64,000 bases of DNA from Theocolax elegans. Lineage: Eukaryota; Arthropoda; Insecta; Hymenoptera; Cerocephalidae. Positions within the stretch are counted from its first letter, which is position 1. Every line of letters begins with the position of its first letter. Positions 1-10,242 of the stretch are shown here, in pieces. A program made the translations under genes and the position numbers. Location of the stretch: positions 241,501-305,500 of the forward strand of contig CM047431.1 of NCBI GenBank assembly GCA_026168455.1. Reading direction: 5' to 3'. Under the pieces are notes generated by a model, which had not been told where the DNA came from, made no database searches, and saw only the letters and a list, made by a program, of their open reading frames with translations.

Positions 1-492
1 GTAACATAGCTGCCGACAACTTGGCTAAACTGGCTTCCAAACAATATTTTATAGGACCAGAACCGACTGTGGGTCTTACACAAGACCAGGTAAAATGCAA
101 CCTGGCAGAATGGGCCCAGGAACTGCATGAAAAAGAATGGGAGGCAGTCAAAAGTTGTAGACAAACCAAACTCCTTCTAAACAAATTAGGCCTCTCAATT
201 TAGGGGTCTTAAGAGGAAAGATGCCAAGGTCTTCATTGAGCTTGTAACTGGACATGGAGACCTTGGTTATCACCAATACAAACAGGGACTGGTAAACAAT
301 ACCTGTTGTAGGAAATGTGGGAAGGTAAAGGAAACCCCACTACATATCATTTGTGAATGCAAAACTCTAGGGAATGACAGGCTAGAAATAACTGGACTTC
401 AAACTCTAGAGATCACGGAACTATCTGGAAAGGATGTGGCTGAAATTCTCTCCATATGGAACAGAATTAAGGTCTGCCTAGACAGGGAGTAA
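1..492 (+). pseudogene. 3' end of a non-LTR retrotransposon ORF2 (RNase H tail plus Cys-His motif), frameshifted
   Basis: The first frame (bases 3-203) opens with an ADNLAKLASK stretch, the usual C-terminal end of the RNase H domain of I/R1/Jockey-type LINEs. It stops at TAG 201-203. The protein sense continues in another frame from about base 205 to TAA 490-492. That part contains CRKCGKVKETPLHIICEC, the C-x2-C-x8-H-x4-C zinc-knuckle-like motif found at the C-terminus of many insect LINE ORF2 proteins. One missing or extra base near 200 explains the break. The reverse transcriptase and endonuclease would lie before base 1, outside the window. Family is inferred from domain order only; the clade is not resolved. 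Confidence 0.75.
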
Positions 493-609
493 AGGCGACC
501 TAGTCTCCTTAGGTCGAACTCTTAAAGGAGGGTCGCAAAGGGCATCCCAAGCGACAGGGGGCATACAATAGGTGGTCCCCACCTCAATTAACTAATAATA
601 ATAATAATA
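493..609 (+). mobile_element. 3' UTR and (TAA)n tail of the non-LTR retrotransposon
   Basis: Sequence immediately after the ORF2 stop is relatively GC-rich, with short inverted segments (CGACCTAG and CTTAGGTCG). It ends in a run of about six TAA/ATA repeats (591-609). Short trinucleotide tails of this kind end several LINE clades instead of poly(A). Beyond the tail the base composition changes abruptly to AT-rich, marking the element end. No target duplication can be tested because the 5' end is off the window. Confidence 0.6.
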
Positions 610-840
610 GGGATTTCATATGTACTTATCCCCCTTTTGTGTTATTGGAGGTAACAATCTCCTTAACACAAATTACATGTAAACCATGATATGTAAGTGT
701 AATATTTCGGTAGGATTCTTGTTTTATTTCTTATTGTTAATACTGCCACCATTATCATTATTATTACTATTTTTTTGTTTTTTTTATACTACTCATATTT
801 TCATCATTCATGCTTTTCATTATTCATACGTTTGTCTATC
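610..840. other. AT-rich spacer with T-rich stretch, no gene seen
   Basis: Low-complexity AT-rich DNA with a T-run at about 770-785. No open frame, RNA gene or terminal repeat was recognised. Confidence 0.5.
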
Positions 841-922
841 ATAGATTACAAGCAGCTATATAAGTCTCAATCTGAGACTTGAAAAAGCTTAAATAAAAAA
901 AAAAAAAAAAATAGATTACAAG
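841..922 (+). mobile_element. Micro-insertion of a LINE or SINE 3' end with 12-bp target duplication
   Basis: The 12-mer ATAGATTACAAG occurs at 841-852 and again at 911-922. Between the copies lie 58 bases (853-910) consisting of a perfect hairpin (AAGTCTCA-ATC-TGAGACTT), a short AT-rich stretch and about 17 A residues. Target duplication plus a 3' A tail is the signature of target-primed reverse transcription. The element is reduced to its last few tens of bases. A terminal hairpin before the tail is typical of the 3' ends that LINE reverse transcriptases recognise. Confidence 0.75.
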
Positions 923-1185
923 TCTCATAAATTCGATTGAGTATGCCGAAAGATAGTTTAATATAATTTATCACGCGCCGCATGATCGTAGTTTACATTG
1001 TTGCACTATTTACATTGATTTATTTTACATATATACATGTGAATTTACAAAACTTTCTTATACAATATTTACACATATCTTTTTTATTGTTATCATATAG
1101 TTGTTTTTATATTCGTTATCTATTATTAGAGTGAGCGTCTAAGAGTACTTAAATTTAAGTACTGTCATAATTCAATACGAGATCA
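923..1185. other. AT-rich DNA downstream of the old gypsy pol relic
   Basis: This would be the 3' side of the minus-strand relic that ends at 1186, so an LTR might be expected here. I see no clear LTR terminus, polypurine tract or repeat. Confidence 0.35.
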
Positions 1186-2519
1186 TTAACTTACGTCATC
1201 ATCAAGTATGGGTGTAATATATTTTCTTAAATTTTTTTTATTATAAATGCCTTTTTCAATTGTTTCATCGTATAATTCCACCAATACAAAGGAATTTTCG
1301 TTACTCAAAACTTTTGCGAGTCTATATGGGCCCTGGTATAAGTGAAAAAACTTTTTTGTAACTTTATCCAACGAATTTGATAAATGTCGAACTCTAAGCA
1401 ACACAAGATCCCAAACCGATAATTTCACTTTTAATATTTTGTGTTGTTGTTTTACGCGCTTGTTAAAATTTTTCTGCATATTTTCCCTAGCATAAGTTAA
1501 AATATAGTTATTTTGCAATGTTGTCGACGATGGGAATGAAATAATTTTTTGTATATCGTCCTGAATCGGCAAATTAAAATGAAGTTGTTTTGAGGCGAAT
1601 CCCGTACTAAAATGCGTTGTTATATTTAGGATATGTTCAATTTTTTGTACGTAGTCGGACTAACTTGTATGCTTTTCTGAACAGAAGGTTCGAAAATATC
1701 TGCCCAATTCACGCATAACCCTCTCTGTTGGGTTTGATTCAGGATGCCGAATACTAGAATAAATAACTTTAATGCCTTGAGCTTCCAAATCGCTTTTCCA
1801 CCTTATAGCGGTAAATTGTGTACCATTGTCCAATAGTATGGTTTTAAATTTTCCGCATTCCGGTATATAAAACTCAAAAATTTTCTTTAGGCTTGCGTTC
1901 GTTGTTGCTTTCTTTGAAGGGTATAGTTTAACATATTTTGAAAGACGTCCATTACTACAAATAAATATTCAACCCCACCTTTGCTTCGCGGAAGAGGTCC
2001 GTAAAAGTCAACAGTTATTAATTCATTAGGCGTATTTGCTCTTATCATGCAATATTCATTTTCCATATAAATGGTTAGATATTTTGTTCGCTGACATATA
2101 TCGCACGCTGCTATAATTTTTTTTGTATCACGATTTATACCTCTCCATATAAAGAAATTTTTTAAGTATTCGTACGTTTTATATACCCCCACATGACCCA
2201 ATTTTTCATGAGTCATGGTTATTAATTTTTTACGCAAACAATATGGCACAACAATTCGCCAATTATTATAATGTTTATCGCGTTGAAAAAGTATATTTTC
2301 ATATATTTGAAAATATTCGGTTTCAATATTTTGTACGACTCGAGACATTTCAGCTATTTTTTTATCTTCTTGTTGCAAATAACTAATATTTTTAAAATCT
2401 TCATAAAATAATTTATTTTCTTTTAGCCGCATTAATGTAACTAAACATATATTTTCATATAATTTTTTGCTGGGGTTAACTATTCTATCGATAACTGAAA
2501 TATTAAATTTTCTTTCGTT
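1186..2519 (-). pseudogene. pol: Old Ty3/gypsy integrase relic (5' part of the split element)
   Basis: Read on the minus strand from 2519. After a linker comes a zinc-binding H-H-C-C domain (HEKLGHVG through CDICQRTK, about 2210-2080). The start of the DDE core follows (ITVDFYGPLPR, about 2010). Near 1930 the frame shifts; the core continues in another frame with LLDNGTQF and then NPTERVMRELGR, which supplies the catalytic Glu. After another interruption near 1660 a C-terminal domain frame (1186-1572) ends the protein with the GPYRLAKVL type of motif. The first amino acids follow directly on the RNase H end preserved at 12930, so this is the same element, split by the nested 10.4-kb insertion. 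It is inactive: at least two frame breaks, no 5' portion and no LTRs found. Confidence 0.8.
2516..2519. repeat. Left 4-bp target-site duplication (CGTT) of the nested LTR element
   Basis: CGTT abuts the TGTAACGG terminus at 2520. The same four bases follow the other terminus (CTTGTCACA) at 12930-12933. Four to five bp is the usual Ty3/gypsy duplication length. Confidence 0.8.
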
Positions 2520-3795
2520 TGTAACGGTCACGCTGGGGATTAGGACGTGGCGTCAAAGGCGAAATAACGATTTAAACAATAATATAATATTAATTTATTA
2601 TAAAAACTAAAATAAGGTTTGGGCGCCAGCCGCGTACGATCGCGGCGAATTTATACGGTTAAGCTCGGCTGCGTACGAGCTGCTGCTGCTTGCTGCGCGA
2701 GGGGAGGGGAGGGGAGTAAAGGGGAAGCACACTTACGGTCAGGAGAGATCGTGAAATACCGGTGCAGGGCGTGCACCCACCTTATTACAGTGGAGATCGT
2801 CTCCTGGAGTTGCTGCTCTGCGGTCAATGCTCACACACACACACACTCAGTACTCTCGAAATGTATTATAATATTCGGTCGGCCGATGTTGCCTCGATGG
2901 CGTCCCGATGAGCTCTCTCGAGCTCGGGCTCGTTCGCCGCTTCGCTGCTCGGGCCCGACATGCGCGCGCAGCTTCTCGCGTCGAGTCGCCCGTCGGCCGC
3001 CGTCGTCTCGCGCGCCTCGTGTAGTGAGTGCTCGCGGCCATGTTGATCAAGGCGGACGACGCTGCCGGGGCTGCCGCTTCCCACGGAGAGGACGATGTTC
3101 CCGGTGATGCTGTTAACCCGGTAAGTCTATATGATCGTTCCTCCGTGTTATATACTGTATCGGCTAATGAGTCTGCTCTGTTACAGGTGCAGACGGGACG
3201 GCCGATCTTCGAGTCTTTTCTATCTCTCGCTCTCACGGTGGCTGCTCAGCTGGTGCGCGTCGGGTCGGTGATTGCTGCTCTTCGTCGGTGCTGCGTTGCT
3301 GCGGGGATTCTGGCTGCTTCTCAGGTGAATATCTATCTCCCGAGGGAGTGCTGCTTATTATTTACTAATTATTAACTGAGAGTTATGGTAATGTTATGAT
3401 TACCATAACCTCACTTCCAATCCTCTCCTAGCATGTAGCTGTCAGTTAGTATGTGCACTACATGCGTCCTTGTTTCCTTCTAATTAGGATTATTATTAAT
3501 TATTTATCTGTTTCACAGCTTCCTGGATATCCTGTTGCTGCTCGTGCTGCTCCATCTGGCACCTTGGGCCATCACAGGCTGCTCCATGGACCTGGTGCGA
3601 AGCCTCCCAGAAGTAGTATCGCCTCTCCTGACATGCTGCTTTATTATGCTACGTGGAAGGAGCCAAGAGAAGTATTGGGAATTTGGGGAGCTTCGGGTAG
3701 GCTAGGTAGGCTTAGAGATGTGAGGGTAGGTAGGTTAGTTTGTATTGGGACTCGCTCGCTTATTAACTTTGACAGGTATTACATACCTTGTCACA
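2520..3795 (-). repeat. 3' LTR of the nested gypsy element
   Basis: Begins TGT and ends ACA. It matches 11650-12929 almost base for base. In element orientation the U5 end carries AATAAA (complement of 2594-2599). The middle (about 2870-3120) is strikingly CpG-rich, whereas both ends are AT-rich. An antisense open frame with consensus splice sites runs through it and is described as a separate feature. Confidence 0.92.
3040..3795 (+). other. Putative three-exon antisense reading frame in the 3' LTR
   Basis: On the strand opposite to gag-pol, an ATG at 3040 (context GCGGCCATG) opens a frame to 3120, followed by GTAAGT. TTACAG ends at 3186, giving a 66-bp intron. Exon 2 runs 3187-3324 (46 codons, hydrophobic middle) and is followed by GTGAAT. 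TTTCACAG ends at 3518, giving a 194-bp intron. Exon 3 starts at 3519 and stays open to the LTR edge, with a stop at 3813-3815. All three exons join in phase 0. The same sites are conserved in the other LTR. This may be coincidence in GC-rich DNA, or a real antisense transcript; there is no homology support. Confidence 0.3.
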
Positions 3796-3808
3796 ACTCC
3801 CCCCCACC
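3796..3808 (-). promoter_or_regulatory. Polypurine tract of the nested gypsy element
   Basis: The plus strand reads ACTCCCCCCCACC directly next to the LTR terminus, so the element-sense strand has a G-run ending at the LTR's first base. This is the expected position for plus-strand DNA priming. Confidence 0.8.
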
Positions 3809-4585
3809 AAACTGAAGTTACGCGGAAGTCGTAACTGAATTTTAAACTAACTAACTAAAAGACAATAAATTAAATAAATACTTAATTACTAAAACTCAAA
3901 AAAAAAAATAATTTGCTATTATCGCTGCTAGTATGGTGGGGAGAGTAATGCTGCTTCTTAACTAATTTATTTCTAACTAGTAGCCGGTGCTACTGTTGCG
4001 GTGTGCTCGTGTTTAGTCTCCATGACTATTCTGCTTGGCTGCTATCTGTGTTAGTGTACACGGTGTATGTGATTTAATTTTGCTCTTATATTGCTTATAA
4101 GTACGATTGGCTGGGCCCTTACATTAAATTTATTATATCTTACCGCTTTGAGAGCTCATTTCGCGTTCGCGACACTCTCATACTGCATACTTACATGTTC
4201 TCTCTCATTCCTATGAAACATTTTATTTAATAACAAAAATTATATTCTTAAATGCAAATAAAATATCGATTATATATATTTTATGCTGCTATTAAATTAT
4301 AAGATTGGTGCATGCCTTGCTGCTTATTTGCCATATTGCTGCTACTGCGTCATTATTTTGCTTGCTCATTAAATCATTTAAAAAAAAAAAAATTTCTTTA
4401 AGACAACGTAATTAATAAAAACAATTTTGTGCATATTATTTCTTGGCTGCTGGGTTTTGTTAGTACTGTTAGTACATTAAGCTGCTGTTAGTAAAAAAAA
4501 GTAAATAGGAAGAGAGAATATAGGGTTTAATGTTTTGCTGCTTGCTGTGGCTGCTTGCTGAAGATAAAAGGGGGTATTTTAGTTA
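3809..4585 (-). other. 3' non-coding region of the nested gypsy element (no env)
   Basis: About 780 bp between the pol stop and the PPT hold no long frame on either strand. The stretch is AT-rich but repeatedly interrupted by GCTGCT/TGCTGC words (AGCAGC in sense). Errantiviruses carry env here; this element does not. Confidence 0.6.
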
Positions 4586-7500
4586 TTACTTCCGGGGTCT
4601 GAGCTGACGTTTGGGTGGGCTGCTAGGGGACATATCGGGGTCAGGTATAATTTTCTTGGGATGACCTCTTTTACGGGTAACTGGGTTATTGGGCGGATTC
4701 GTGATTCGGATGCTTTGCGATAATTGCTGCTGCTGCGTTTGCGGAAATTGGGGTGGAATTACATTTCGGGGAGGGACGTACCGCTTTAAATCGCTAATAT
4801 GAACTTTAGTTTGTCGTTTGCTGCTCTCATCCTCCACTAAATAAATGCTAGGGGAGAATATTTGAATTATTTTTGCTGGTCCTATATATTTGGGTGCGTG
4901 CTTAGCTGCGAAATTATCGTCGGCTGACGATAGCACACGATTACGGCGACAAACTAAATCTCCTAATTGGTACTGTATGTCTCTACGACCTCTGTTATAA
5001 TACCGTGCTTGCTTGGCTGTGGCTATTTCGCTATGCTTCTTTACTAGGTCGTAGATTGCTGGCAATCTATGCAATCGCTCTATCCATTGCTGCGTATCTG
5101 GGGCGGGAATTTGGGTTGGGGATTCAATGTGCTTTTTGACCAGAGCTATGGGGATAGGGTTCCTACCAAAATTCAGGAATGCTGGTGAATATTTGGTGGA
5201 GGAGTGCACGACCGTGTTCAGTGCAAAACAAAATTCGCCTAGATGGGTGTCCCAATTTCTATGATCATCAGCTTAATAGCTGTTGATCATTGGCTTTATA
5301 TTTCTATTTACCCTTTCCACAGGGTTGGCTTGCGCGAAGTATGGAGGGATTGTAGACTGCGTAATCCCGTAATATGCTAGCTTCTCTGTGACCATCCGAT
5401 TAACGAATTCTGTTCCGTTATCGGTGATCAAGTATTTGGGACATCCCCATCTATTTATTACAAGCTCGTCGAAAGCTTGCAATACGCTTTTTGCATCAGC
5501 TCTTCTCAATGCCTTCATCTCCACGTATCTCGTGAACAGGTCCTCAAATACAATAATGTATTTGAAGCCTTGTTTCGATGGTGGCTTTGGGCCCATAATA
5601 TCTGCTGCTACTACTGTCCAGGGTGCACTAATATTCCTGCCTTCCATAAGACCGGCGGGGGCTTGTTGGCTGCTTTTATGGGCTTGGCACTCTTGGCAAG
5701 CTTTGACATATTGGCATGTATCCATATATATCCCTGGCCAGTAATAATATGTAGCCAATCTAGCATATGTCTTGTCATTGCCTAGATGGCCTGCTTGCGG
5801 CGTGTAGTGGGCTTCGTACAGGGCTCTTGGTCGGTCGTTTTGGGGTAAAATCAGCTTCCAGGCATCGATGTCGGGGACAAGGGGATCTACTAGGGGATTG
5901 GGACGGTGGGCGTATAATAGATTATTCTCTATTCTTAGGTCTGGGTACTTATTGGGGAATTTGGCTACTGCTATTAATTTTGTCTGATACCAGAGATCGC
6001 TGCTGTCTATTGATATGGCTGCTGCTGCTTCGGTGTTCTCGTACGCTCGAGATAGTGCATCCGGCACTTTGTGTAACGCTCCTTTGCGGTGCACAAATTT
6101 TATATTATAATTTTGGAGGATGGTATTCCAACGAGCCAATCTCCCTGTTGGATCTTTAATATTGTGCAACCAGAGAAGACTGTGGTGATCCGTTACTACC
6201 GTGAACTCTTCCCCTTGCAAATAGCCCTTGAGTCGGTCTACACACCATAACACGGCCAAGCACTCCTTTTCCGTGACGGTGTAGTTCCGCTCAGCTTTGC
6301 TTAGGGTCCTGCTCACGTAGTATATCGGATGTTCTTCTCCGTTTATCTCCTGCGTGAGAACTCCGGCTATAGCGTAATCGCTGGCATCAGTTTGGAGGGA
6401 AAATGGGAGGGAAAAATCGGGTCGGGCTAAAATGGGGGCTTGGGTGAGGGCTAATTTCATCTTCTCGAACGCTTCTTGCTGCTCTTTGTGCCAGTGCCAT
6501 CTGACATCTTTCCTTGTGAGATAATTCAAGGGTGCTCGGTATTCTGCCAATTTGTCAATAAATCGGGAATACCAACCGATTAATCCGGTAAATCTCCGTA
6601 GCTGCTTTAAATTAGTGGGGGCTGGGTATTCCAATATCGGCTTAATTTTGTCATTGTTTGTTTTTAGGCCATCCTGGTTAACTTTATAACCTAGGTATGT
6701 AACCTCCGCGCAACAAAATTCCGATTTTTCGCGGTTTAGCTGCAGATTGGCTTTCTTAAGGGCTGCTAATACTATTTTGAGCCACCGAATGTGTTCCTCA
6801 AAGGTTTTGGCCGTGATGATTATGTCATCTAAGTAAGCGAACACATTCGGTTCCCACTCTGGCTTTATTAAATTGTCCATTATTTTCTGGAACATGGCTG
6901 GAGCATTTGCTAGACCGTAGGGTACGCGGGTGAATTGAAATAAACCCTTTCCTGGGAGGGCAAAGGCTGTTATTTCTCGGCTTTCGGGGGCTAAGGGGAC
7001 TTGATGGTAAGCTTGGGACAGGTCTAGCTTGCTTATGTAGCGGCTTTCTCGTAGCTGGTCTAAGATATCGTCCATGTTTCGCATGGGGTAAGCTATTTTC
7101 TTCGTAACTGCATTGACTTGCCTATAGTCAATGCAGAAACGATATGCACCGTTCCCTTTAGGGACAATAACGGGGCAGCTGCACCATGGACTATCGGAAG
7201 GTTCGATGATGCCCTCACGTAGCATTCTATCGACCTCCGCATAGCCTGCTTGTAGCATTTTAGGCGAGTACCGGCGGTTCCTCTGCCTAATAGGCTCTGC
7301 TCCTTGTGTATCTATTTTATGGACCGTTAGGTTCGTAGTACCTAATGTCTTGGGGGCTGCTGGAATCATTTCGTCTAAAAGCTGCTGCAAAATTTTTTCT
7401 TGGGAAGGGGTAGCTCTTTTGAGTCCTCCGATGCTGGCTAGGGCTGGTATGTAGCTTGGGTCTTCGCCATGAGGATAAAATTGATGCGTAATGCCTTTAG

Positions 7501-7966
7501 AAGTCCACCACGTATCCTTTTCATAATTTATCCTCATGTTGACCTTGCGCTTAAAATCAATCCCCAGTATGCAATCATACTATAGATCGTCTGCTACTTG
7601 AAAGGGCATTATGATATTGTCGCCGTCAATACATATAGAGACGTCTACAATACCTTGGATTGGTACTGTTGTACCGTCTGCCACTTTCACTGCTTTGCAG
7701 TCAGATCTCCTGATCTTCTGCTGGAACACCTTACTCATTCCTTTGCCTATAAAGGAGTGCACTGCTCCATCATCGAGCAGTGCTATGAGTTTGTGTCCAT
7801 TTAGCTCAATATTAAAAAATAAACGGGGATCAATGCCGGGAATTTGCTGAATAAGGGACTCGTTAGCTGCTATATGGGAGGGGTGAGACCCTAAGGGGGG
7901 TTTGGGTGAGAAAATACGGGTCCTTATTTTCTCTGGCTGCCGTTTCCCTGCTGCTTCGTGCTGCAT
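4586..7966 (-). pseudogene. pol: pol of the nested gypsy element: PR-RT-RNase H-IN, two in-frame stops
   Basis: Entered from gag by -1 frameshift at 7942-7948. Order: protease (LLDDGAVHSFIG, about 7760; ILGIDF, about 7555); reverse transcriptase with YLDDIII at about 6830; RNase H (TDASDYAIAGV, TEKE, TDHHSL); and integrase with HLGNDKTY...CQECQ, VAADIMGP, TDNGTEF (about 5410) and NPVERVNRN (about 5300). The frame ends with a basic, Pro-rich tail at 4586. TAG 7580-7582 interrupts the protease just before ILGIDF, and TAA 5273-5275 interrupts the integrase after its catalytic Glu; the frame is otherwise continuous across both. The protease catalytic triad reads Asp-Asp-Gly instead of Asp-Thr/Ser-Gly. 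Full length with stops ignored is about 1,120 codons, normal for Ty3/gypsy pol. Confidence 0.92.
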
Positions 7967-10242
7967 TTAGGGCAGTCTCTAATGTAGACTCCCTGGTCTC
8001 CACAACCATAGCAGAATACCTGAGAGCACTCTGCTGGCCAGTGACCCAATTGGTCACAAATAAAGCAGGGCTCTTTCTGCTTTCTGGGGTGGTTGGGGAT
8101 TATCGGTGCTCTTATTGCTGCTCTAAAATTGCCCCTTGGTTGCTGCTGATGTTGGCTCCTTGGCGAGTTGGGCCTTTGTGGGGTCGCTGCTGCTTTTTGC
8201 CATTGCCTTTGGCTGGTATTGGCGACTACTTTATTCCAAAGCTGCTTTTGTTGTGTGTTGCTGCTGCTGGTTGGCCTTGGGGAATCGCGTTTTGCTGCTT
8301 CTATAAATTTAGGGGAGTTCGGCGCTGCTCTTCTTGGTTGGGGGCTACTGGGCTTGTTATATCGCTGCTCTTTATTGTATGAGGGGTTGGGTGTGTGGTC
8401 TTTGGGGGTCTGGGAAGGGTATGAGGCTTTGGGATTGCTCGAGCTGCTTACTGCTGCTAGGCTGCGCGGTTTTTGCTGCTTTGGGTCGACGTAGCCATAC
8501 TTTGCTAAGCCATAACCTTGCAATGTTGGTGGTGGCTTGTATGTCTCGTCGAGTAACCGCCTAGCTTCTTCCTTTTTGCCTAGTTTCTGTAGCTGCGCGA
8601 AATTATCAAATTGGCTTCTTTCCAATTTGCATCTGTAGCTAGGATGCAAATTACGAAATGCTCTGTCCAATTGATCTGCTAGCGGAAGCGGAGGTTTAAT
8701 CTGGTCCAATATCCCTCGTAATTTTGACAGATACGTCGAGATGTCTTCATTTGGACCTTGCGTGCGATTTTCTACTATTTGCCGCAAGTTGCTCTGGATT
8801 TCCTCCGATCCATATTGCAATCGCACTGCGTCGACAAAATCAATAAAATTTCGCCAGCTGCTCTTTTCTCTCTTGAACCAATCCCATGCTTCATCGTCGA
8901 GCACGGATTGGAGAGCTTTAATTATGTCGTCCATCGAGAGGTTATATGTCTCCTTGCATTCTTGGAGATTGCTCAGGAATGTTTCGGGATCGCTTTTCCT
9001 TGTCCCTTTGAACTGGATATGATATCTAGAGAAAATTTCGACCGTTCTTTTCTCTCTAGTGAAAAGCGAATCCTCCAAATTGCCGCAATTTGAATAACAA
9101 TTCCTAAAAGATGGAACCGACAAATTTGCTTGCTGCTGCTGCTGCTGTGGGGGATATTGCTGCTGGGGATATTGCTGTTGGGGATATTGCTGCTGCTGGG
9201 GAGGGGGGATGCTAAATGTCGTATTTCTTTCAGGGCTTAAGTTTTGGATTTGAGGCTCTTCGGTTATGCTGCTCTGGTGTGCTTGCTGTCGTCGTTGCTG
9301 CTGCTCTGCTAATTCATCTTCCCATTGCACGCTGGGGAGAATTTTTCTGCTGCTGCTTGTGTGTGTGCTGCTTCTTGGGTCGTTAGGGTTCATTTGGTTA
9401 CGCTCGTTCATTCTTCGCTCTGTTGCTGTTTGCTGCACTGCTCTGAATGCTGAGGGTTGTATGCTGCTTGTCGTTCTTGGCTGCGAGTTTGTATAAACGT
9501 GTGTGCTTTGTGTTGCTGCGGGAGTTGTATTTGGCACGAAGGGGTTATTCGATAGATTTTCATCTGTCGGTATGGTTGGAGCAAGCGTAATAATTGGGTA
9601 ATACGACGTTGAATTTATTCCCAATAACGATACGGTTGTGCTTGGCGATGTATATAATAATTCTAGAATAATTGGTTCTAATAAAAATCTTTGCTGCTCT
9701 TGCTCAGCTGGGGACGGCGTTCTTAAATGTCTGCACGTTGATTGTGCTTGTGGACGATATGCTGGATGTAGCAATCTTTCGTTTATTGGTTCGTTGCATT
9801 CCGTTGGCTCCTCCATAGTCAGTGGATCCTGGTACCGTCCTTGCGACTGTCCGGTTTGCAGTTCCACGTATAGCATCCGACCAGATGTAATATTTTGCGC
9901 TCTTGCTGCTCGGGGAGGGGGAGGGAAATTCGTTATTTCGGATTCTGTTAATGAGAGGTCCAGGAGAGATTCTTCTTCATTTGGGCTACATTCTTCCAAG
10001 TGTCGTCCATCTACTTCTGGTCTCCATTCTGCTGCTGAGAGGCCATAATTTCTAATTAATTCGTATCGCGCTACGCGATCACGAATTGTGCGTATATCGT
10101 CGTCGATGTTTAAATCCAGCTGATTGCAGTAAATTGTGATTTTACCATCGGCGGTATTATTTATGGTGCGCCTAATTATCGCTGCACCTTGTGCTACATT
10201 ATCAATATTTATTTTACTACCTAATTTGTAGTTAGCTGCCAT
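7924..10242 (-). CDS. gag: Gag polyprotein of the nested gypsy element
   Basis: The frame is open from 10305, but the first ATG, with a MAANYKLG start, is at 10242, giving about 772 residues, long for a gypsy Gag. The N-terminal third is acidic and low-complexity, followed by a Gln/Pro-rich linker with PQQQYPQQQY-type repeats. The capsid region follows (RKSDPETFLSNLQECKE through WDWFKREKSSWRNF), resembling the retrotransposon Gag domain. Near the C-terminus are a canonical CCHC knuckle (CFICDQLGHWPAEC) and a second one, CYGCGDQGVYIRDC, in which Val stands where His is expected. The frame ends at TAA 7924-7926, 16 bases beyond the slippery site. It appears intact. Confidence 0.88.
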   Translation of the reverse strand: MAANYKLGSKINIDNVAQGAAIIRRTINNTADGKITIYCNQLDLNIDDDIRTIRDRVARYELIRNYGLSAAEWRPEVDGRHLEECSPNEEESLLDLSLTESEITNFPPPPRAARAQNITSGRMLYVELQTGQSQGRYQDPLTMEEPTECNEPINERLLHPAYRPQAQSTCRHLRTPSPAEQEQQRFLLEPIILELLYTSPSTTVSLLGINSTSYYPIITLAPTIPTDENLSNNPFVPNTTPAATQSTHVYTNSQPRTTSSIQPSAFRAVQQTATERRMNERNQMNPNDPRSSTHTSSSRKILPSVQWEDELAEQQQRRQQAHQSSITEEPQIQNLSPERNTTFSIPPPQQQQYPQQQYPQQQYPPQQQQQQANLSVPSFRNCYSNCGNLEDSLFTREKRTVEIFSRYHIQFKGTRKSDPETFLSNLQECKETYNLSMDDIIKALQSVLDDEAWDWFKREKSSWRNFIDFVDAVRLQYGSEEIQSNLRQIVENRTQGPNEDISTYLSKLRGILDQIKPPLPLADQLDRAFRNLHPSYRCKLERSQFDNFAQLQKLGKKEEARRLLDETYKPPPTLQGYGLAKYGYVDPKQQKPRSLAAVSSSSNPKASYPSQTPKDHTPNPSYNKEQRYNKPSSPQPRRAAPNSPKFIEAAKRDSPRPTSSSNTQQKQLWNKVVANTSQRQWQKAAATPQRPNSPRSQHQQQPRGNFRAAIRAPIIPNHPRKQKEPCFICDQLGHWPAECSQVFCYGCGDQGVYIRDCPKCSTKQQGNGSQRK
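7942..7948 (-). promoter_or_regulatory. -1 ribosomal frameshift heptamer GGGAAAC (gag to pol)
   Basis: In the gag zero frame the bases read CAG|GGA|AAC, i.e. G_GGA_AAC, fitting X_XXY_YYZ. Slipping back one base leads straight into the continuous pro-pol frame. The gag stop lies 16 bases downstream. This is the expected device for making Gag-Pol. Confidence 0.8.

Noticed and set aside
2619..3236. Other open frames in the CpG-rich LTR core on both strands
   Set aside because: GC-rich DNA lacks stop codons, so overlapping frames on both strands are expected. Only the spliced antisense frame has additional signals.
5388..9496. Numerous plus-strand frames over the nested gypsy gag-pol
   Set aside because: They are antisense shadows of the minus-strand gag-pol frames, rich in Leu, Cys and Trp, with no domains.
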